A stretch of DNA of 59,028 nucleotides from DASVEE01 sp036399695. GTDB taxonomy: Bacteria; Acidobacteriota; Thermoanaerobaculia; Gp7-AA8. The notes under the pieces are model-generated. The model saw nothing but the letters and a program-made list of their open reading frames with translations. It searched no databases and was not told the origin of the DNA. Location: positions 1-59,028 of the forward strand of contig DASWMP010000144.1 in the NCBI GenBank assembly GCA_036399695.1, written 5' to 3'. How positions within the stretch are numbered: position 1 is the first letter of the stretch; each line of letters starts with the position of its first letter. Shown piece after piece: positions 41,771-50,455 of the stretch. The position numbers and the translations under genes were made by a program.

Positions 41771-44700
41771 CTAGCCGATCGCCTTCTCCACCAGCGCCTT
41801 TTGCTGCACCTCGTGGCGGTGGTGCGAGCCGGTTGCCGGCGCCGCGGCCACGGGGCGTCCCACGTAGCGCAGGGTCTGGCCGTTCGTCACCAGTGACGCC
41901 AGCCGTTCGCTGAGGAACGGCCAGGCGCCCATGTTGCGCGGCTCTTCCTGCACCCAGAAGACTTCCGTCGCGTTCGGGTACTGCGCGAGCGCGTCGATGA
42001 GCATCTTCTGCGGGAACGGGTAGAACTGCTCGAGGCGGACGATGGCCACGTTTGCGTTGGCCTTGTCGCGCCCGGTCTTGAGGTCGTAGTACACCTTGCC
42101 GCTCGTCAGGACGACGCGCTTCACGTCAGCGGACGTGACCTGCGTATCCGGCAGCACCGGCTCGAAACGGCCGCTCGTGAGGTGCTCGAGCGGGGAGACG
42201 GCCTGCGGGTGGCGCAGCAGCGACTTCGGCGTCATCACGACCAGCGGCTTACGCGGGTTGTTCTTCATCTGGCGGCGCAACGCGTGGAAGTACTGCGCCG
42301 GCGTCGTCGGATAGATGACCTGCATGTTGCCTTCGGCGCAGAGCGTGAGGAAGCGTTCCAGGCGGGCGGACGAATGCTCCGGTCCCTGCCCTTCGTAGCC
42401 GTGCGGCAGCAGCATGACGACGCCGCTATGCTGGCCCCACTTCTCTTCACCGCTGGAGATGAACTGATCGACGATCACCTGGCCGACGTTGAAGAAGTCG
42501 CCGAACTGCGCTTCCCACGCCACCAGGGCACCCGGATCCGCCACCGAGTAGCCGTACTCGAAACCGAGGACGCCGTACTCCGACAGCAGCGAGTCGTAGA
42601 CCGAGAAGTTCACGTCCGCCACCGGCTCGTTCGTTTCCTGCGACAGCGCGTTGTCCATCACCACAGGATCGGCCACAGGCGCCGGCGTCGAATGCGTCGC
42701 CAGCGCGTTCAGCGGGACGTAGCCCTTGCCCGTGGCGTTGTCATGCACGATCGCGTGACGGTGCGAGAACGTACCGCGGCCGACGTCCTGCCCCGAGAGA
42801 CGGACGCGGAAGCCTTCGATGAGCAGCGCGCCGAACGCGAGCTGCTCGCCCGTGCCCCAGTCCATCGGCTCCTGGCCGAGGGCCATCGACTTGCGCTTCG
42901 CCAGCACCGGCTTGAGCTTCGGATGCGGCGTGAACTCCTCCGGCATCGTGCCGAGCGCCTCCGCCACCTTCGCCAGCGTCTCGCGCGGCACCGACGTGTC
43001 GGGGGAGGGCTCGTTCTGGAACCCGGTCACGTCTTCGTCCGTCCAGAGAGGATCGCGCTCCGACTGCGGCGCGTGCTGCTCCTTCGTCCGGTCGAACGCT
43101 TCCTGCAGCTTCGCCTGGAACTGGTCGAGCCACTGCTCCGCTTCCTGCGGATCGATGTCCCCCTTGCGGAGGAGCTGCTCCGTATAGATCTTCCGCGGTG
43201 AGCGGTGATCCTTGATCAGCTTGTACATCTGCGGCTGCGTGAGCGACGGTTCGTCGCCCTCGTTGTGGCCGTGGCGGCGATAGCAGACCAGGTCGATGAC
43301 CACGTCCTTGTGGAACTGCTGACGGAAGTCATACGCCAGCTTCATCGCCCGGATGCACGCTTCCGGATCGTCGCCGTTGACGTGGAAGATCGGCGCCTGC
43401 ACTGCCTTGGCGACGTCCGTCGCGTACACCGACGAGCGCGCCGACTCCGGACCGGTCGTGAAGCCGATCTGGTTGTTGATGACGATGTGCACCGTACCGC
43501 CGGTCCGGTAGCCTTTGAGCTGCGAGAGGTTCAGCGTTTCGGCGACGACGCCCTGACCGGCGAACGCCGCGTCACCGTGCAGCAGCACAGGGATGACGAG
43601 CGAGCGGTTCTTGTCGCCGATCAGCTTCTGCTTCGCCCGCACCATCCCCTCGACGATCGGATCGACCGCCTCGAGATGGCTGGGGTTGGAGGCGAGGGCG
43701 AGCTTCATGTGCGCGCCGCCCGGCGTCTGATGCGTGCCTTCCGCGCCGAGGTGATACTTCACGTCGCCCGAGCCCTCGCGGGAGTTCGGGTCGATGTTGC
43801 CTTCGAACTCCATGAAGATCTGCTCGTACGACTTCCCGAGCACGTTCGCCAGCACGTTGAGGCGTCCGCGGTGGGCCATGCCGATGACCCCCTCCACCAC
43901 GCCATCCTCGGCGGATTCGGTGAAGAGGTAATCGAGCATCGGGATCAGCGTCTCCGCTCCTTCGAGCGAGAAGCGCTTGTGGCCGACGAACTTCGTGTGC
44001 AGGAAGCGCTCGAACGCTTCCGCGTCATTGAGCTTCATCAGGATGCGGCGCTTCGTCTCCAGATCCAGCGGCTGCTTGTTCTGCGACGGCTCCATCCGGT
44101 CCTGCAGCCACTTCTTCTGCTCCGGATCCATGATGTGCATGTACTCCGGGCCGATCTTGCCGCAGTACGTCTCGCGCACCGTGTCGAGGATGTCGCGCAG
44201 CTTCGACACCTGGCGTCCGCACAGGCCGCCGCAGACGAACTCGCGGTCGAGATCCCAGACCGTCAGGCCGTAGTACTGCGGGTCGAGCTCCGGATGCTTG
44301 CGGACGTGGTACTCGAGCGGATCGGTATCGGCGAGCAGATGGCCGCGCACGCGATACGCGTTGATCATCTGCAGCACCGCCGCTTCGCGGGCCACGATCT
44401 CGTCGGACGTGCCGCCGGTCAGCGCCAGACGGTGACGGTCCTTGGCCCAGCGCACCGGCTCGTAGGGGATCCGCAGGTCGCGGTACATGTCGTCGTAGAA
44501 ACCGTCGGCGCCGATGAGCAGCTCGTGGATGCGCGCCAGATACGCGCCTGATTCCGCTCCCTGAATGATGCGATGGTCGTACGTCGACGTCATCGTCATC
44601 ACCTTCGAGATGCCCAGGTCGGCGAGGACGGCCGGATCGGAGGCGGAGTACTCGGCCGAATAATCGATCTGGCCCGTGGCGATGATGGCCCCCTGCGAAG

Positions 44701-45550
44701 CCATGAGGCGCGGTACCGAGGCGATGGTGCCGATCGTGCCGGGGTTCGTCAGCGAGATCGTCGTGCCTTCGAAGTCGGAGATCTCGAGCTGATTCGCCCG
44801 CGCCTTGCGGACGATCTCGTTATAGGCGCGGAGGAACTGCGCGAAGTCCATCGACTGCGCGCGCTTGATGTTCGGGACGAGCAGCGAGCGCGAGCCGTCC
44901 TTCTTCTCCATGTCGATGGCGATGCCGAGGTTCACGTCGGCGCGATCGATACGGGAGGGGACGCCGTCCTGCACCATGAAGCCGGAGTTCATCCGGGGGG
45001 TCTTCAGCAGCGCCTTGACCATGGCCCAGGCGACGATGTGGGTGAACGACGCTTTCGACTGGCCGATGAGGGCCAGGTGATTGTTGATGACGCGGCGGTT
45101 CTCTTCCAGCGCCTTGACCGGGATGTTGCGGATCGACGTCGCGGTCGGGACCGACAGCGAGGCCTCCATGTTCTGGACGATCTTCGACGCGGCGCCGCGC
45201 AATGCGACGACGGTCTGATTCGCGGCCGTGGCCGGCGGGGGAGCGGGGACGGCGGTCGGACGCGCCGGCGTCGGCTGCACCGGGGCTGGCTTCGGTGCCG
45301 GTGCGGCCGCGACGGCAGTGCCGCCACCACTGGCGGCCATGGCGACCGGCTGAGCCGCTACCGTCTGAGCCGTCACAGTCTGGGCATGCCGCGCTTCCAC
45401 GTCTTCCGCGTGCTCTTCTTCCAGCCGCGGTTCGTAATCGTGAAAGAACTCCTGCCAGCTTGCGCTCACCGACTCCGGATTCGCGCGGTACTTCTCGTAA
45501 AGCTCTTCGATGAAAGCGATGTTGGCCCCGTAGGCCTGAGTGACTGACAT
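41771..45550 (-). CDS. kgd: Multifunctional 2-oxoglutarate dehydrogenase E1 with fused E2 catalytic domain
   Basis: 1259 residues. The N-terminus (AFIEELYEKYRANPESVSAS) is the E1-binding segment of SucA, then an Ala/Pro-rich linker, then a 2-oxoacid dehydrogenase acyltransferase (E2) core (about residues 130-360, catalytic TYDHRIIQGAESG). The remainder is the ThDP-dependent E1 core (GMAHRGRLNVLANVLGKSYE; GDAAFAGQGVV; the VDLVCYRRHGHNEGDEP loop; transketolase C-domain). There is no lipoyl domain. This layout is that of the Kgd/SucA proteins of mycobacteria, which work with a separate lipoylated E2. Function: TCA-cycle conversion of 2-oxoglutarate to succinyl-CoA, possibly also decarboxylation to succinic semialdehyde. 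Confidence 0.95.
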   Translation of the reverse strand: MSVTQAYGANIAFIEELYEKYRANPESVSASWQEFFHDYEPRLEEEHAEDVEARHAQTVTAQTVAAQPVAMAASGGGTAVAAAPAPKPAPVQPTPARPTAVPAPPPATAANQTVVALRGAASKIVQNMEASLSVPTATSIRNIPVKALEENRRVINNHLALIGQSKASFTHIVAWAMVKALLKTPRMNSGFMVQDGVPSRIDRADVNLGIAIDMEKKDGSRSLLVPNIKRAQSMDFAQFLRAYNEIVRKARANQLEISDFEGTTISLTNPGTIGTIASVPRLMASQGAIIATGQIDYSAEYSASDPAVLADLGISKVMTMTSTYDHRIIQGAESGAYLARIHELLIGADGFYDDMYRDLRIPYEPVRWAKDRHRLALTGGTSDEIVAREAAVLQMINAYRVRGHLLADTDPLEYHVRKHPELDPQYYGLTVWDLDREFVCGGLCGRQVSKLRDILDTVRETYCGKIGPEYMHIMDPEQKKWLQDRMEPSQNKQPLDLETKRRILMKLNDAEAFERFLHTKFVGHKRFSLEGAETLIPMLDYLFTESAEDGVVEGVIGMAHRGRLNVLANVLGKSYEQIFMEFEGNIDPNSREGSGDVKYHLGAEGTHQTPGGAHMKLALASNPSHLEAVDPIVEGMVRAKQKLIGDKNRSLVIPVLLHGDAAFAGQGVVAETLNLSQLKGYRTGGTVHIVINNQIGFTTGPESARSSVYATDVAKAVQAPIFHVNGDDPEACIRAMKLAYDFRQQFHKDVVIDLVCYRRHGHNEGDEPSLTQPQMYKLIKDHRSPRKIYTEQLLRKGDIDPQEAEQWLDQFQAKLQEAFDRTKEQHAPQSERDPLWTDEDVTGFQNEPSPDTSVPRETLAKVAEALGTMPEEFTPHPKLKPVLAKRKSMALGQEPMDWGTGEQLAFGALLIEGFRVRLSGQDVGRGTFSHRHAIVHDNATGKGYVPLNALATHSTPAPVADPVVMDNALSQETNEPVADVNFSVYDSLLSEYGVLGFEYGYSVADPGALVAWEAQFGDFFNVGQVIVDQFISSGEEKWGQHSGVVMLLPHGYEGQGPEHSSARLERFLTLCAEGNMQVIYPTTPAQYFHALRRQMKNNPRKPLVVMTPKSLLRHPQAVSPLEHLTSGRFEPVLPDTQVTSADVKRVVLTSGKVYYDLKTGRDKANANVAIVRLEQFYPFPQKMLIDALAQYPNATEVFWVQEEPRNMGAWPFLSERLASLVTNGQTLRYVGRPVAAAPATGSHHRHEVQQKALVEKAIG

Positions 45551-45572
45551 AGCGAGATTCCTAACCGTTACT

Positions 45573-46274
45573 TCAGCGCTCTGCTTCCGGCGCCGCGGCG
45601 GGGCGGGGGCCCGCTTTTTCGACGAGCGTGTGGGAAAGCGACGTCAGGCCGAGCCAGCCGAACCCGGCGGCAAAGCCGCCGAGGACGTCGGACGGGAAGT
45701 GTACGCCGAAGTACACGCGTGAGAAGCCGACGCTGATGATGATCATCGCCGCGATCGTATGTGCCGTCGCCTGGACCGGCACGGACGTGTTCTCGACGAG
45801 ATGGTGAGCCACGATCGGGTACGTGGCCGCGGAGAGCAGCGAATGGCCGCTCGGGAAGCTGTGCGACTTCGGCAGCTTGATCCGGCGGGCGAGCTCCTGC
45901 GGCCGCTGGCGGCGGAAGATGTTCTTGAGGATGGTGTTGATGGCCATCGCTCCGCCGGTCGAGACAGCGATCGTCCAGGCGTCGTGCTTCCGTCCTCGCT
46001 TGAGCAGCAGCAGGGCGGTCACACCGGCAGCCGTGCCGATCGCCGCGTGCGAGCCGAGCTGCGTGATGGCGTGCATCGTCCGTGTCGTCGCCTCGTTGTC
46101 GATGGTGTGGACGGCCTGCATGATCGCTTCGTCGTAGCGGTCGGCGTGGCCGTCGACGACCTCGTCTGCCTGCTGTTTGAAAAACCAGAAGGCGAGCGAC
46201 GCCAGGATGACGCCGCCGCTGCGGCCAATGGCCAGGGGCAGAAAACTCTGCCGTCTTTTCTTTTTCTTCGTCAC
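45573..46274 (-). CDS. PAP2-family membrane phosphatase
   Basis: 233 residues from a GTG at 46274; this start avoids overlap with the upstream GNAT gene and places a basic segment (TKKKKRRQ) before the first helix. Several hydrophobic helices. All three PAP2 motifs are present: KNIFRRQRP (KxxxxxxRP), SFPSGHS, and SRVYFGVHFPSD (SRxxxxxHxxxD). Likely substrate: a lipid or polyprenyl phosphate at the periplasmic face. It lies 22 bp upstream of kgd on the same strand, though no functional tie is evident. Confidence 0.88.
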   Translation of the reverse strand: MTKKKKRRQSFLPLAIGRSGGVILASLAFWFFKQQADEVVDGHADRYDEAIMQAVHTIDNEATTRTMHAITQLGSHAAIGTAAGVTALLLLKRGRKHDAWTIAVSTGGAMAINTILKNIFRRQRPQELARRIKLPKSHSFPSGHSLLSAATYPIVAHHLVENTSVPVQATAHTIAAMIIISVGFSRVYFGVHFPSDVLGGFAAGFGWLGLTSLSHTLVEKAGPRPAAAPEAER

Positions 46275-46296
46275 GGCGGCGCAGTATATCGAGAGA

Positions 46297-47079
46297 TCAG
46301 AGGCGAGACAGCGTGACGTATCGGTGTGCGGGTTCCGCGCCACAGGAACGGCGGTAAAACTCGAGCGCGTCCGTCCACGGAATGATGGCTTTGCGGTGCC
46401 CCTGCCGCCATAGCTCCGTGAGGCAGGCGAGCAGCAGTTGACGTCCCAGCCCGCGCCCCCGCTGCGCTTTGGCCACGCCCGTCGGACCGAACCAGGCCAA
46501 TCCGCGGTTGTTCAGGTCGTACCCGCCAAAGCCGGTGATCTCGCCGTCATTGGCCGTATAGAAGAGGGTGGCGGGATTCTTCGACGCCTCGAACCGCCAG
46601 ATCCTCCCGAACTCCCGCTCGATGAAGGCCAATACCGGCTCCGGATCTGTCACGCGCTGGACGTCCTGAGCCGGATACTCCCGCAGCGTCGTCTCCAGGT
46701 TCCACGTCCACCGCTCCTCGGTGAATCCCCGCTTCCGGAAGAAGGCGAGAGACGCCGTATCAGTTTCCACGATCCCCGGCGTGAAGTAGTTGCCCGCTTC
46801 GGCGGCAATGACGCTCACGTTCCGGGCATCGCGCAGCAGGGCAGTCCCGATCCCCTGATGGCGTCTGTCCCGCCTGACGGCGAGCAGCCGGAGCGTTTTC
46901 CCGCACGAGACGGCCAGGCCGTCGGCATCACCGTAGATGCGAGTAGTGGGAGAGCCGGCAAAGCCCGGCTCGAAGCACTTCTCCTCCGCGACCAGAGTGA
47001 TGTCATACGGAGCATCGTTCGAATCGCGGAGGAGCTCGAGAATTGCCGGAAGGTCGGCAGGCGTGGCCGTGCGGATCAT
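46297..47079 (-). CDS. Tandem GNAT-domain acetyltransferase
   Basis: 260 residues with two GNAT modules. First: RHQGIGTALLRDA (acetyl-CoA loop) after LRLLAVRRD, then the FFRKRGF element. Second: AQRGRGLGRQLLLACL with AWFGPTGV before it and EFYRRSCG after. Starts at MIRTATPAD; longer frames run into the palindrome. Both loops look competent. Double-GNAT enzymes often have one active and one structural half; the substrate is unknown. Confidence 0.85.
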   Translation of the reverse strand: MIRTATPADLPAILELLRDSNDAPYDITLVAEEKCFEPGFAGSPTTRIYGDADGLAVSCGKTLRLLAVRRDRRHQGIGTALLRDARNVSVIAAEAGNYFTPGIVETDTASLAFFRKRGFTEERWTWNLETTLREYPAQDVQRVTDPEPVLAFIEREFGRIWRFEASKNPATLFYTANDGEITGFGGYDLNNRGLAWFGPTGVAKAQRGRGLGRQLLLACLTELWRQGHRKAIIPWTDALEFYRRSCGAEPAHRYVTLSRL

Positions 47080-47100
47080 CTGGAGGGAACGATAAGCCAA

Positions 47101-47162
47101 TCTCGGAGTGCAGTGGCTACGGAGGCCCAAAGCCGCCTCCTCCGCCACCACACTCCAAGATC
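47101..47162. repeat. Inverted repeat (GGAGTGCGGTGGCGGAGG family)
   Basis: The left arm CTCGGAGTGCAGTGGCTACG and the right arm CCTCCGCCACCACACTCCAA are complementary with a few mismatches. Same family as the larger structure at 48701-48822. It fills the gap between two minus-strand genes. Confidence 0.85.
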
Positions 47163-47165
47163 ACC

Positions 47166-47537
47166 TCACAGCTTGTAGAACGCCTCGTGCACGATTGCGC
47201 CGTCGCGCCAGCGCTGCACGGACACCTGCTTCGAGACGATGTCGCCCCACTGCTTGTGGTTATACGTCAGCACCCACTCGCTGAAGGCCAGCCCCTGCTT
47301 CTCGTCGACGACGCTCGAAACCAGCTTGGCGTCCCAGGAGGTCAGGTTCTCCACGAAGTCCTTCTCGCGGGCGACGTTGGCCGCCTTACCGGCGGTGGTC
47401 ATGTTCAGGACACCTTCGACCATGACGATGTCATCGCCGTAGAAGCGGTCCATCGCTTCGAGGATCTGCCGGTCGATGATGAGGGCATTCAGCTCGTCGA
47501 CGGCGGTCTGGAGGGAGGTGAGGGTAGCGGTAGTCAT
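47166..47537 (-). CDS. NTF2-like/SnoaL-fold small protein
   Basis: 123 residues. AGGAG lies 8 bp before the ATG (MTTATLTSLQ). The sequence follows the cone-shaped NTF2-like fold: a long first helix (VDELNALIIDRQILEAMDRF), YGDDIVMVEG, then alternating strands (GLAFSEWVLTYNH; VSKQVSVQRWRDGAIVHEAF). These proteins often act as small-molecule-binding or isomerase-like enzymes; no catalytic residues can be assigned. Last gene of a probable MarR-DoxX-NTF2 unit on the minus strand, separated from the DoxX gene by a short word repeat. Confidence 0.75.
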   Translation of the reverse strand: MTTATLTSLQTAVDELNALIIDRQILEAMDRFYGDDIVMVEGVLNMTTAGKAANVAREKDFVENLTSWDAKLVSSVVDEKQGLAFSEWVLTYNHKQWGDIVSKQVSVQRWRDGAIVHEAFYKL

Positions 47538-47556
47538 AGTGGTTCTCCTTTTGTTC

Positions 47557-47599
47557 AAGTAGTCAGTGGGCAGTGGTCGGTGGTCAGTTGAAGGTGGTC
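47557..47599. repeat. Single arm of GTGGTCGGTGGTCAG word family
   Basis: GTCAGTGGGCAGTGGTCGGT followed by GGTCAGTTG, the same words as the outer arms at 29976-30150, located between the DoxX and NTF2-like genes. Confidence 0.65.
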
Positions 47600-48100
47600 T
47601 CAGCGGATGCGTCGCGCGAGCACCCGGTCGAGCGAGGCCCGTCCGGCGCCGCCGGCCACCAGGGCCGCTGCGGCGGCGAGGATGAAGAGCGGGTACTCGA
47701 AGCCTTCGCCACCGAGGTTGTTGTTCCAGTCCATGAAGAAGCCGAACTTCAGGTGCACGTTGAAGATGGCCGCGCTCATCAGGACGATCGTGGCCGCTCC
47801 CATGAGCCTTGTGGCCAAGCCGGCCAGCAGGAGCACGGAGCCGACGAGCTCAGTGGCGATGGCGGCGACGCCGAGGATCCAGGGGACGCCGATGCTGGCG
47901 AACCACCCCATCGTCCCTTCGAACGGATAGCCGCCGAAAAAGCCGATCTTCTGCATGCCGTGGGCGAAGAGGACCACCGCGGTGGCGACGCGGAGGATGG
48001 TCATGGAGACGTTGGCGTCGGTGTCGAGGATGGCAGCGAGAAACGCGCGGCTGGTGGTGGCGCCTTTGAACTGGGGACGGTCGATGGGGATGCTGGTCAT
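47600..48100 (-). CDS. DoxX-family membrane protein
   Basis: 166 residues with four hydrophobic helices. The DoxX signature is present: LRVATAVVLFAHGMQKIGFFGG, GMAWF-like TMGWFASIGVPWILG and the helix LVGSVLLLAGLATRLMGAA. The family includes subunits of terminal oxidases and MhqP/CatD-type proteins induced by quinones or thiol stress. The ATG at 48100 follows AAAGGA. Upstream is a copy of the motif TTTACACGTCAAGTATTG, also found at the MarR gene, which supports regulation by that repressor. Confidence 0.85.
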   Translation of the reverse strand: MTSIPIDRPQFKGATTSRAFLAAILDTDANVSMTILRVATAVVLFAHGMQKIGFFGGYPFEGTMGWFASIGVPWILGVAAIATELVGSVLLLAGLATRLMGAATIVLMSAAIFNVHLKFGFFMDWNNNLGGEGFEYPLFILAAAAALVAGGAGRASLDRVLARRIR

Positions 48101-48123
48101 GATGTCGTTTCCTTTCACGTTGC

Positions 48124-48141
48124 TTTACACGTCAAGTATTG
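48124..48141. promoter_or_regulatory. Putative MarR operator upstream of doxX-like gene
   Basis: TTTACACGTCAAGTATTG matches the element at the MarR gene (48679-48696) at 17 of 18 positions. The core TTTACACGTCAA is near-palindromic and contains TTGACG on the minus strand, a -35-like hexamer. Confidence 0.7.
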
Positions 48142-48174
48142 GAGTTGCCGAAGTCGGGTAATGGGACTGCTGAA

Positions 48175-48651
48175 CTACTCGGGCGGACCGTTCCGGATAC
48201 GGTCGAGAAGATCGATCAGCGTGTCGAGCTGGGATTCGGTGAGGTGGCCGAGGGCGCGGTCGTCGAACTGGTCCATCGGGGCATCAAGGCGCTCGAGGAG
48301 CTTGAGGCCGGCGGCGGTGATCTGACAGAGGATCTGCCGCCGGTCCCCCGCCCATTGTTCGCGGCGGAGGAGGCCCTTCTCCTCCAGATTGGTGACCAGC
48401 CGCGTGATCCCGGGCGTCTGCTCGATGAGTCGTTCGGCGATCTCCATCGTCGGCAGCGGCCCGCGAGCCCCGCGGAGGATGCGCAGCACGTTGTACTGCG
48501 CCAGGCTGATCCCCTCCGTCTGAGCCAGCCCCTCCGCCTCCCGATGCACCATATTCGCCGTCCTCAGCAACGCAATCCCCGCCTCAGCCGCCTTCGAAGG
48601 AAAGGGGCGGGTCTGCTTGAGTTCGTCGAGAAGTCGGGAGCGGATGGCCAT
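48175..48651 (-). CDS. MarR-family transcriptional regulator
   Basis: 158 residues. Winged-helix core: the helix-turn-helix LPTMEIAERLIEQTPGITRLV and wing RREQWAGDRRQILCQITAAG, flanked by dimerisation helices at both ends (N-terminal SKAAEAGIALLRTANMVHRE). This is the standard MarR length. I start at MAIRSRLLDE, 10 bp downstream of a -10-like TACATT; an upstream in-frame ATG would run through the operator. Probably represses itself and the doxX-like gene through the shared 18-bp element, and is released by a phenolic, quinone or thiol-reactive ligand as in related systems. Confidence 0.9.
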   Translation of the reverse strand: MAIRSRLLDELKQTRPFPSKAAEAGIALLRTANMVHREAEGLAQTEGISLAQYNVLRILRGARGPLPTMEIAERLIEQTPGITRLVTNLEEKGLLRREQWAGDRRQILCQITAAGLKLLERLDAPMDQFDDRALGHLTESQLDTLIDLLDRIRNGPPE

Positions 48652-48661
48652 GTATGGGAGC

Positions 48662-48696
48662 AATGTAGTGCGAGTTGGTTTACATGTCAAGTATTG
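48662..48696 (-). promoter_or_regulatory. MarR promoter with overlapping operator
   Basis: On the minus strand TTGACA (48690-48685) and TACATT (48667-48662) are 17 bp apart, the standard promoter spacing. The -35 hexamer lies inside the near-palindromic TTGACATGTAAA, part of the 18-bp element shared with 48124-48141. Confidence 0.72.
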
Positions 48697-48700
48697 TGTT

Positions 48701-48822
48701 TTGTCTGGGAGTGCGGTGGCGGAGGAGGGCTTCATCCTTCGTAGCTACCTCTCTGCGACACGTGTAACAGAGCGGTAGCTACGGAGGCGAAAGGCCGCCT
48801 CCGCCACCGCGCTCCTAGACAA
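48701..48822. repeat. Nested inverted repeat (GGAGTGCGGTGGCGGAGG family)
   Basis: The outer arms 48701-48725 and 48798-48822 are complementary (TTGTCTGGGAGTGCGGTGGC against GCCACCGCGCTCCTAGACAA, 2-3 mismatches). Inner arms GTAGCTACCTCTCTG (48741-48755) and CAGAGCGGTAGCTAC flank a CACGTG-like centre. It lies between two divergent genes, so it cannot be a simple terminator. Confidence 0.9.
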
Positions 48823-48850
48823 GGCAGACCTTTCGCAACAGTGCTCATCA

Positions 48851-49303
48851 ATGAGCGCTCAGATCCTCACCTGCCCCTCCTGCGGCGCGTCGAATCGCGT
48901 GCCGGTGCTCAGCGAGGGAAGTAAGGCGGTCTGCGGGCGGTGTAAGACGCCGTTGACGGGGCCGGCCAAGGGTGCGCCGTCGACTGGCGGCGGGCCGGTC
49001 GAGCTTTCGGATGCGAACTTCCGGACCGCGATCGCGCAGGGGCGCTATGTCGTCGACTTCTGGGCCGGCTGGTGCGGGCCCTGCCGGACCATCGCCCCTG
49101 TCATCCAGGAATTGGCGGCTTCACGGACCGACGTTCGATTCGCCAAGCTGAACGTTGACGAGAACCCCCGCACGTCCACGCAGTTCGGCGTCCGCAGCAT
49201 TCCGCTCCTCGTCTTCTTCAAGGACGGCATGGAAGCGGGCCGTCTCACCGGCGCGGTCCCGCGCGCCTCGATCGAACAGGCGATCACCCGCTTCCTCGGA
49301 TAG
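48851..49303 (+). CDS. Thioredoxin with N-terminal zinc ribbon (TrxC/thioredoxin-2 type)
   Basis: 150 residues. The N-terminal part has two CxxC pairs (CPSCGA and CGRCKTP), as in thioredoxin 2. After a short linker, the thioredoxin fold carries WAGWCGPCRT (active-site Cys pair, about residue 74) and the cis-proline in GVRSIPLLVFF. Cytosolic disulfide reductase, probably acting in oxidative-stress defence. The stop codon lies 3 bp before the next start, so it is co-transcribed with the permease gene. Upstream is the divergent palindrome and the MarR gene. Confidence 0.92.
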   Translation: MSAQILTCPSCGASNRVPVLSEGSKAVCGRCKTPLTGPAKGAPSTGGGPVELSDANFRTAIAQGRYVVDFWAGWCGPCRTIAPVIQELAASRTDVRFAKLNVDENPRTSTQFGVRSIPLLVFFKDGMEAGRLTGAVPRASIEQAITRFLG

Positions 49304-49306
49304 CTG

Positions 49307-50392
49307 ATGGCGTATCCCGTCCGACCGGAACGCAGCGGCGAGCTCGCTCTCTTCACCCGAAAGGTCGCGGTCGTTGCCGCCGTCTGCATCACGCTCGGCA
49401 TCTTCTGGCTGGTCCGCGACATCCTGCTGCTCGTCTTCATCGCCGCCGTCCTCGCCGCCGGGATCGCTCCGGCCGTGCGCCGTGTCAGGGCCATGTACCG
49501 CTACTGGTTCCGCCGCCGTCTCCCGCGCGGCACCGCGGTGATGATCGTCTACCTGCCGTTCCTCATTGGTGTCTTGATGGTGTCGCTGCTCATCATCCCG
49601 CGGCTCATCTCCGAGACCAGCGCCCTCGCCCAGCATCTCCCTGCGCTCATCGAGCAGAACATCCTCAAGCCGATGGAGCGGCACATCCCGGTCGGCATGA
49701 TCCGCGACCAGCTCAACAACGGCGTGGAGATGCCACGCGCACGCGTGTTCCTCTACGTCCGCAGCGCCGGACGCGCCGTCGCCTCCGTGATGGCCATCCT
49801 CTTCATGATCGCCTACATGCTCATCGACGCCGAGCGGCTGCGGAACCTGATGCTGCTCATCTATCCGCCGGAAGTACGCGGGGAACGCCGCCGGACGATG
49901 ACGCGGATGGGCAAAAGGATGAGCTCCTGGCTCTCCGGCCAGCTCCTGCTGTCGCTCATCATCGGCGTCTCCACGTTCGTCGGCCTGCTCCTGCTGCGCG
50001 TGCCTTACGCGTTGCCACTGGCCATCCTGGCGGCGATCGGCGAGCTGGTCCCGGTGCTCGGCCCGACCGTCGGCGCGATCCCCGCGCTGGCCATCGCCCT
50101 GCTGCACTCGCCGTGGCAGTTCTGGTCCGTCCTGGTGTTCGCCATCGTCCTGCAGAAGGTGGAGAACCTCTTCATCGTTCCCCGGGTGATGTCCAGCAAG
50201 GTCTCGGTCTCCCCGCTGGCCATCTTCATCGCCTTCATGATGGGCGCCTCGCTCCTCGGAATCGTCGGCGCCATCCTGGCCGTACCTCTGGCCGCCATCC
50301 TCCAGGTGACCTTCGAAGAAGCCTTCGTGCGCAGACGCGAGCGCCGCCAGGATGTGGATCGCGCGGGGACGCTGTTGCGACGAGTGGATTGA
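49307..50392 (+). CDS. AI-2E/PerM-family permease
   Basis: 361-residue membrane protein with about eight helices in two clusters: ALFTRKVAVVAAVCITLGIF, ILLLVFIAAVLAAGIAPAV and TAVMIVYLPFLIGVLMVSLL near the N-terminus, and ISGQ-like SSWLSGQLLLSLIIGVSTFV, AIGELVPVLGPTVGAIPA and SVSPLAIFIAFMMGASLLGI in the second half. The LVPVLGPxxGAIPA loop is diagnostic of the family, which includes TqsA (AI-2 export) and Na+/H+ antiporter-like members. Substrate unknown. The C-terminus is strongly basic (VRRRERRQ). Operon with the thioredoxin gene. Confidence 0.88.
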   Translation: MAYPVRPERSGELALFTRKVAVVAAVCITLGIFWLVRDILLLVFIAAVLAAGIAPAVRRVRAMYRYWFRRRLPRGTAVMIVYLPFLIGVLMVSLLIIPRLISETSALAQHLPALIEQNILKPMERHIPVGMIRDQLNNGVEMPRARVFLYVRSAGRAVASVMAILFMIAYMLIDAERLRNLMLLIYPPEVRGERRRTMTRMGKRMSSWLSGQLLLSLIIGVSTFVGLLLLRVPYALPLAILAAIGELVPVLGPTVGAIPALAIALLHSPWQFWSVLVFAIVLQKVENLFIVPRVMSSKVSVSPLAIFIAFMMGASLLGIVGAILAVPLAAILQVTFEEAFVRRRERRQDVDRAGTLLRRVD

Positions 50393-50443
50393 GCTGCCGC
50401 CGCCCATCAGGACAACCGGACCCTTAGCGCCGGGCTGAGCCGG

Positions 50444-50449
50444 TACAAT
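50444..50449 (+). promoter_or_regulatory. -10 box TACAAT 6 bp from start codon
   Basis: TACAAT ends 6 bp before the ATG at 50456; a transcript from it would begin at or beside the start codon. No ribosome site. Confidence 0.55.
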
Positions 50450-50455
50450 CCATCC

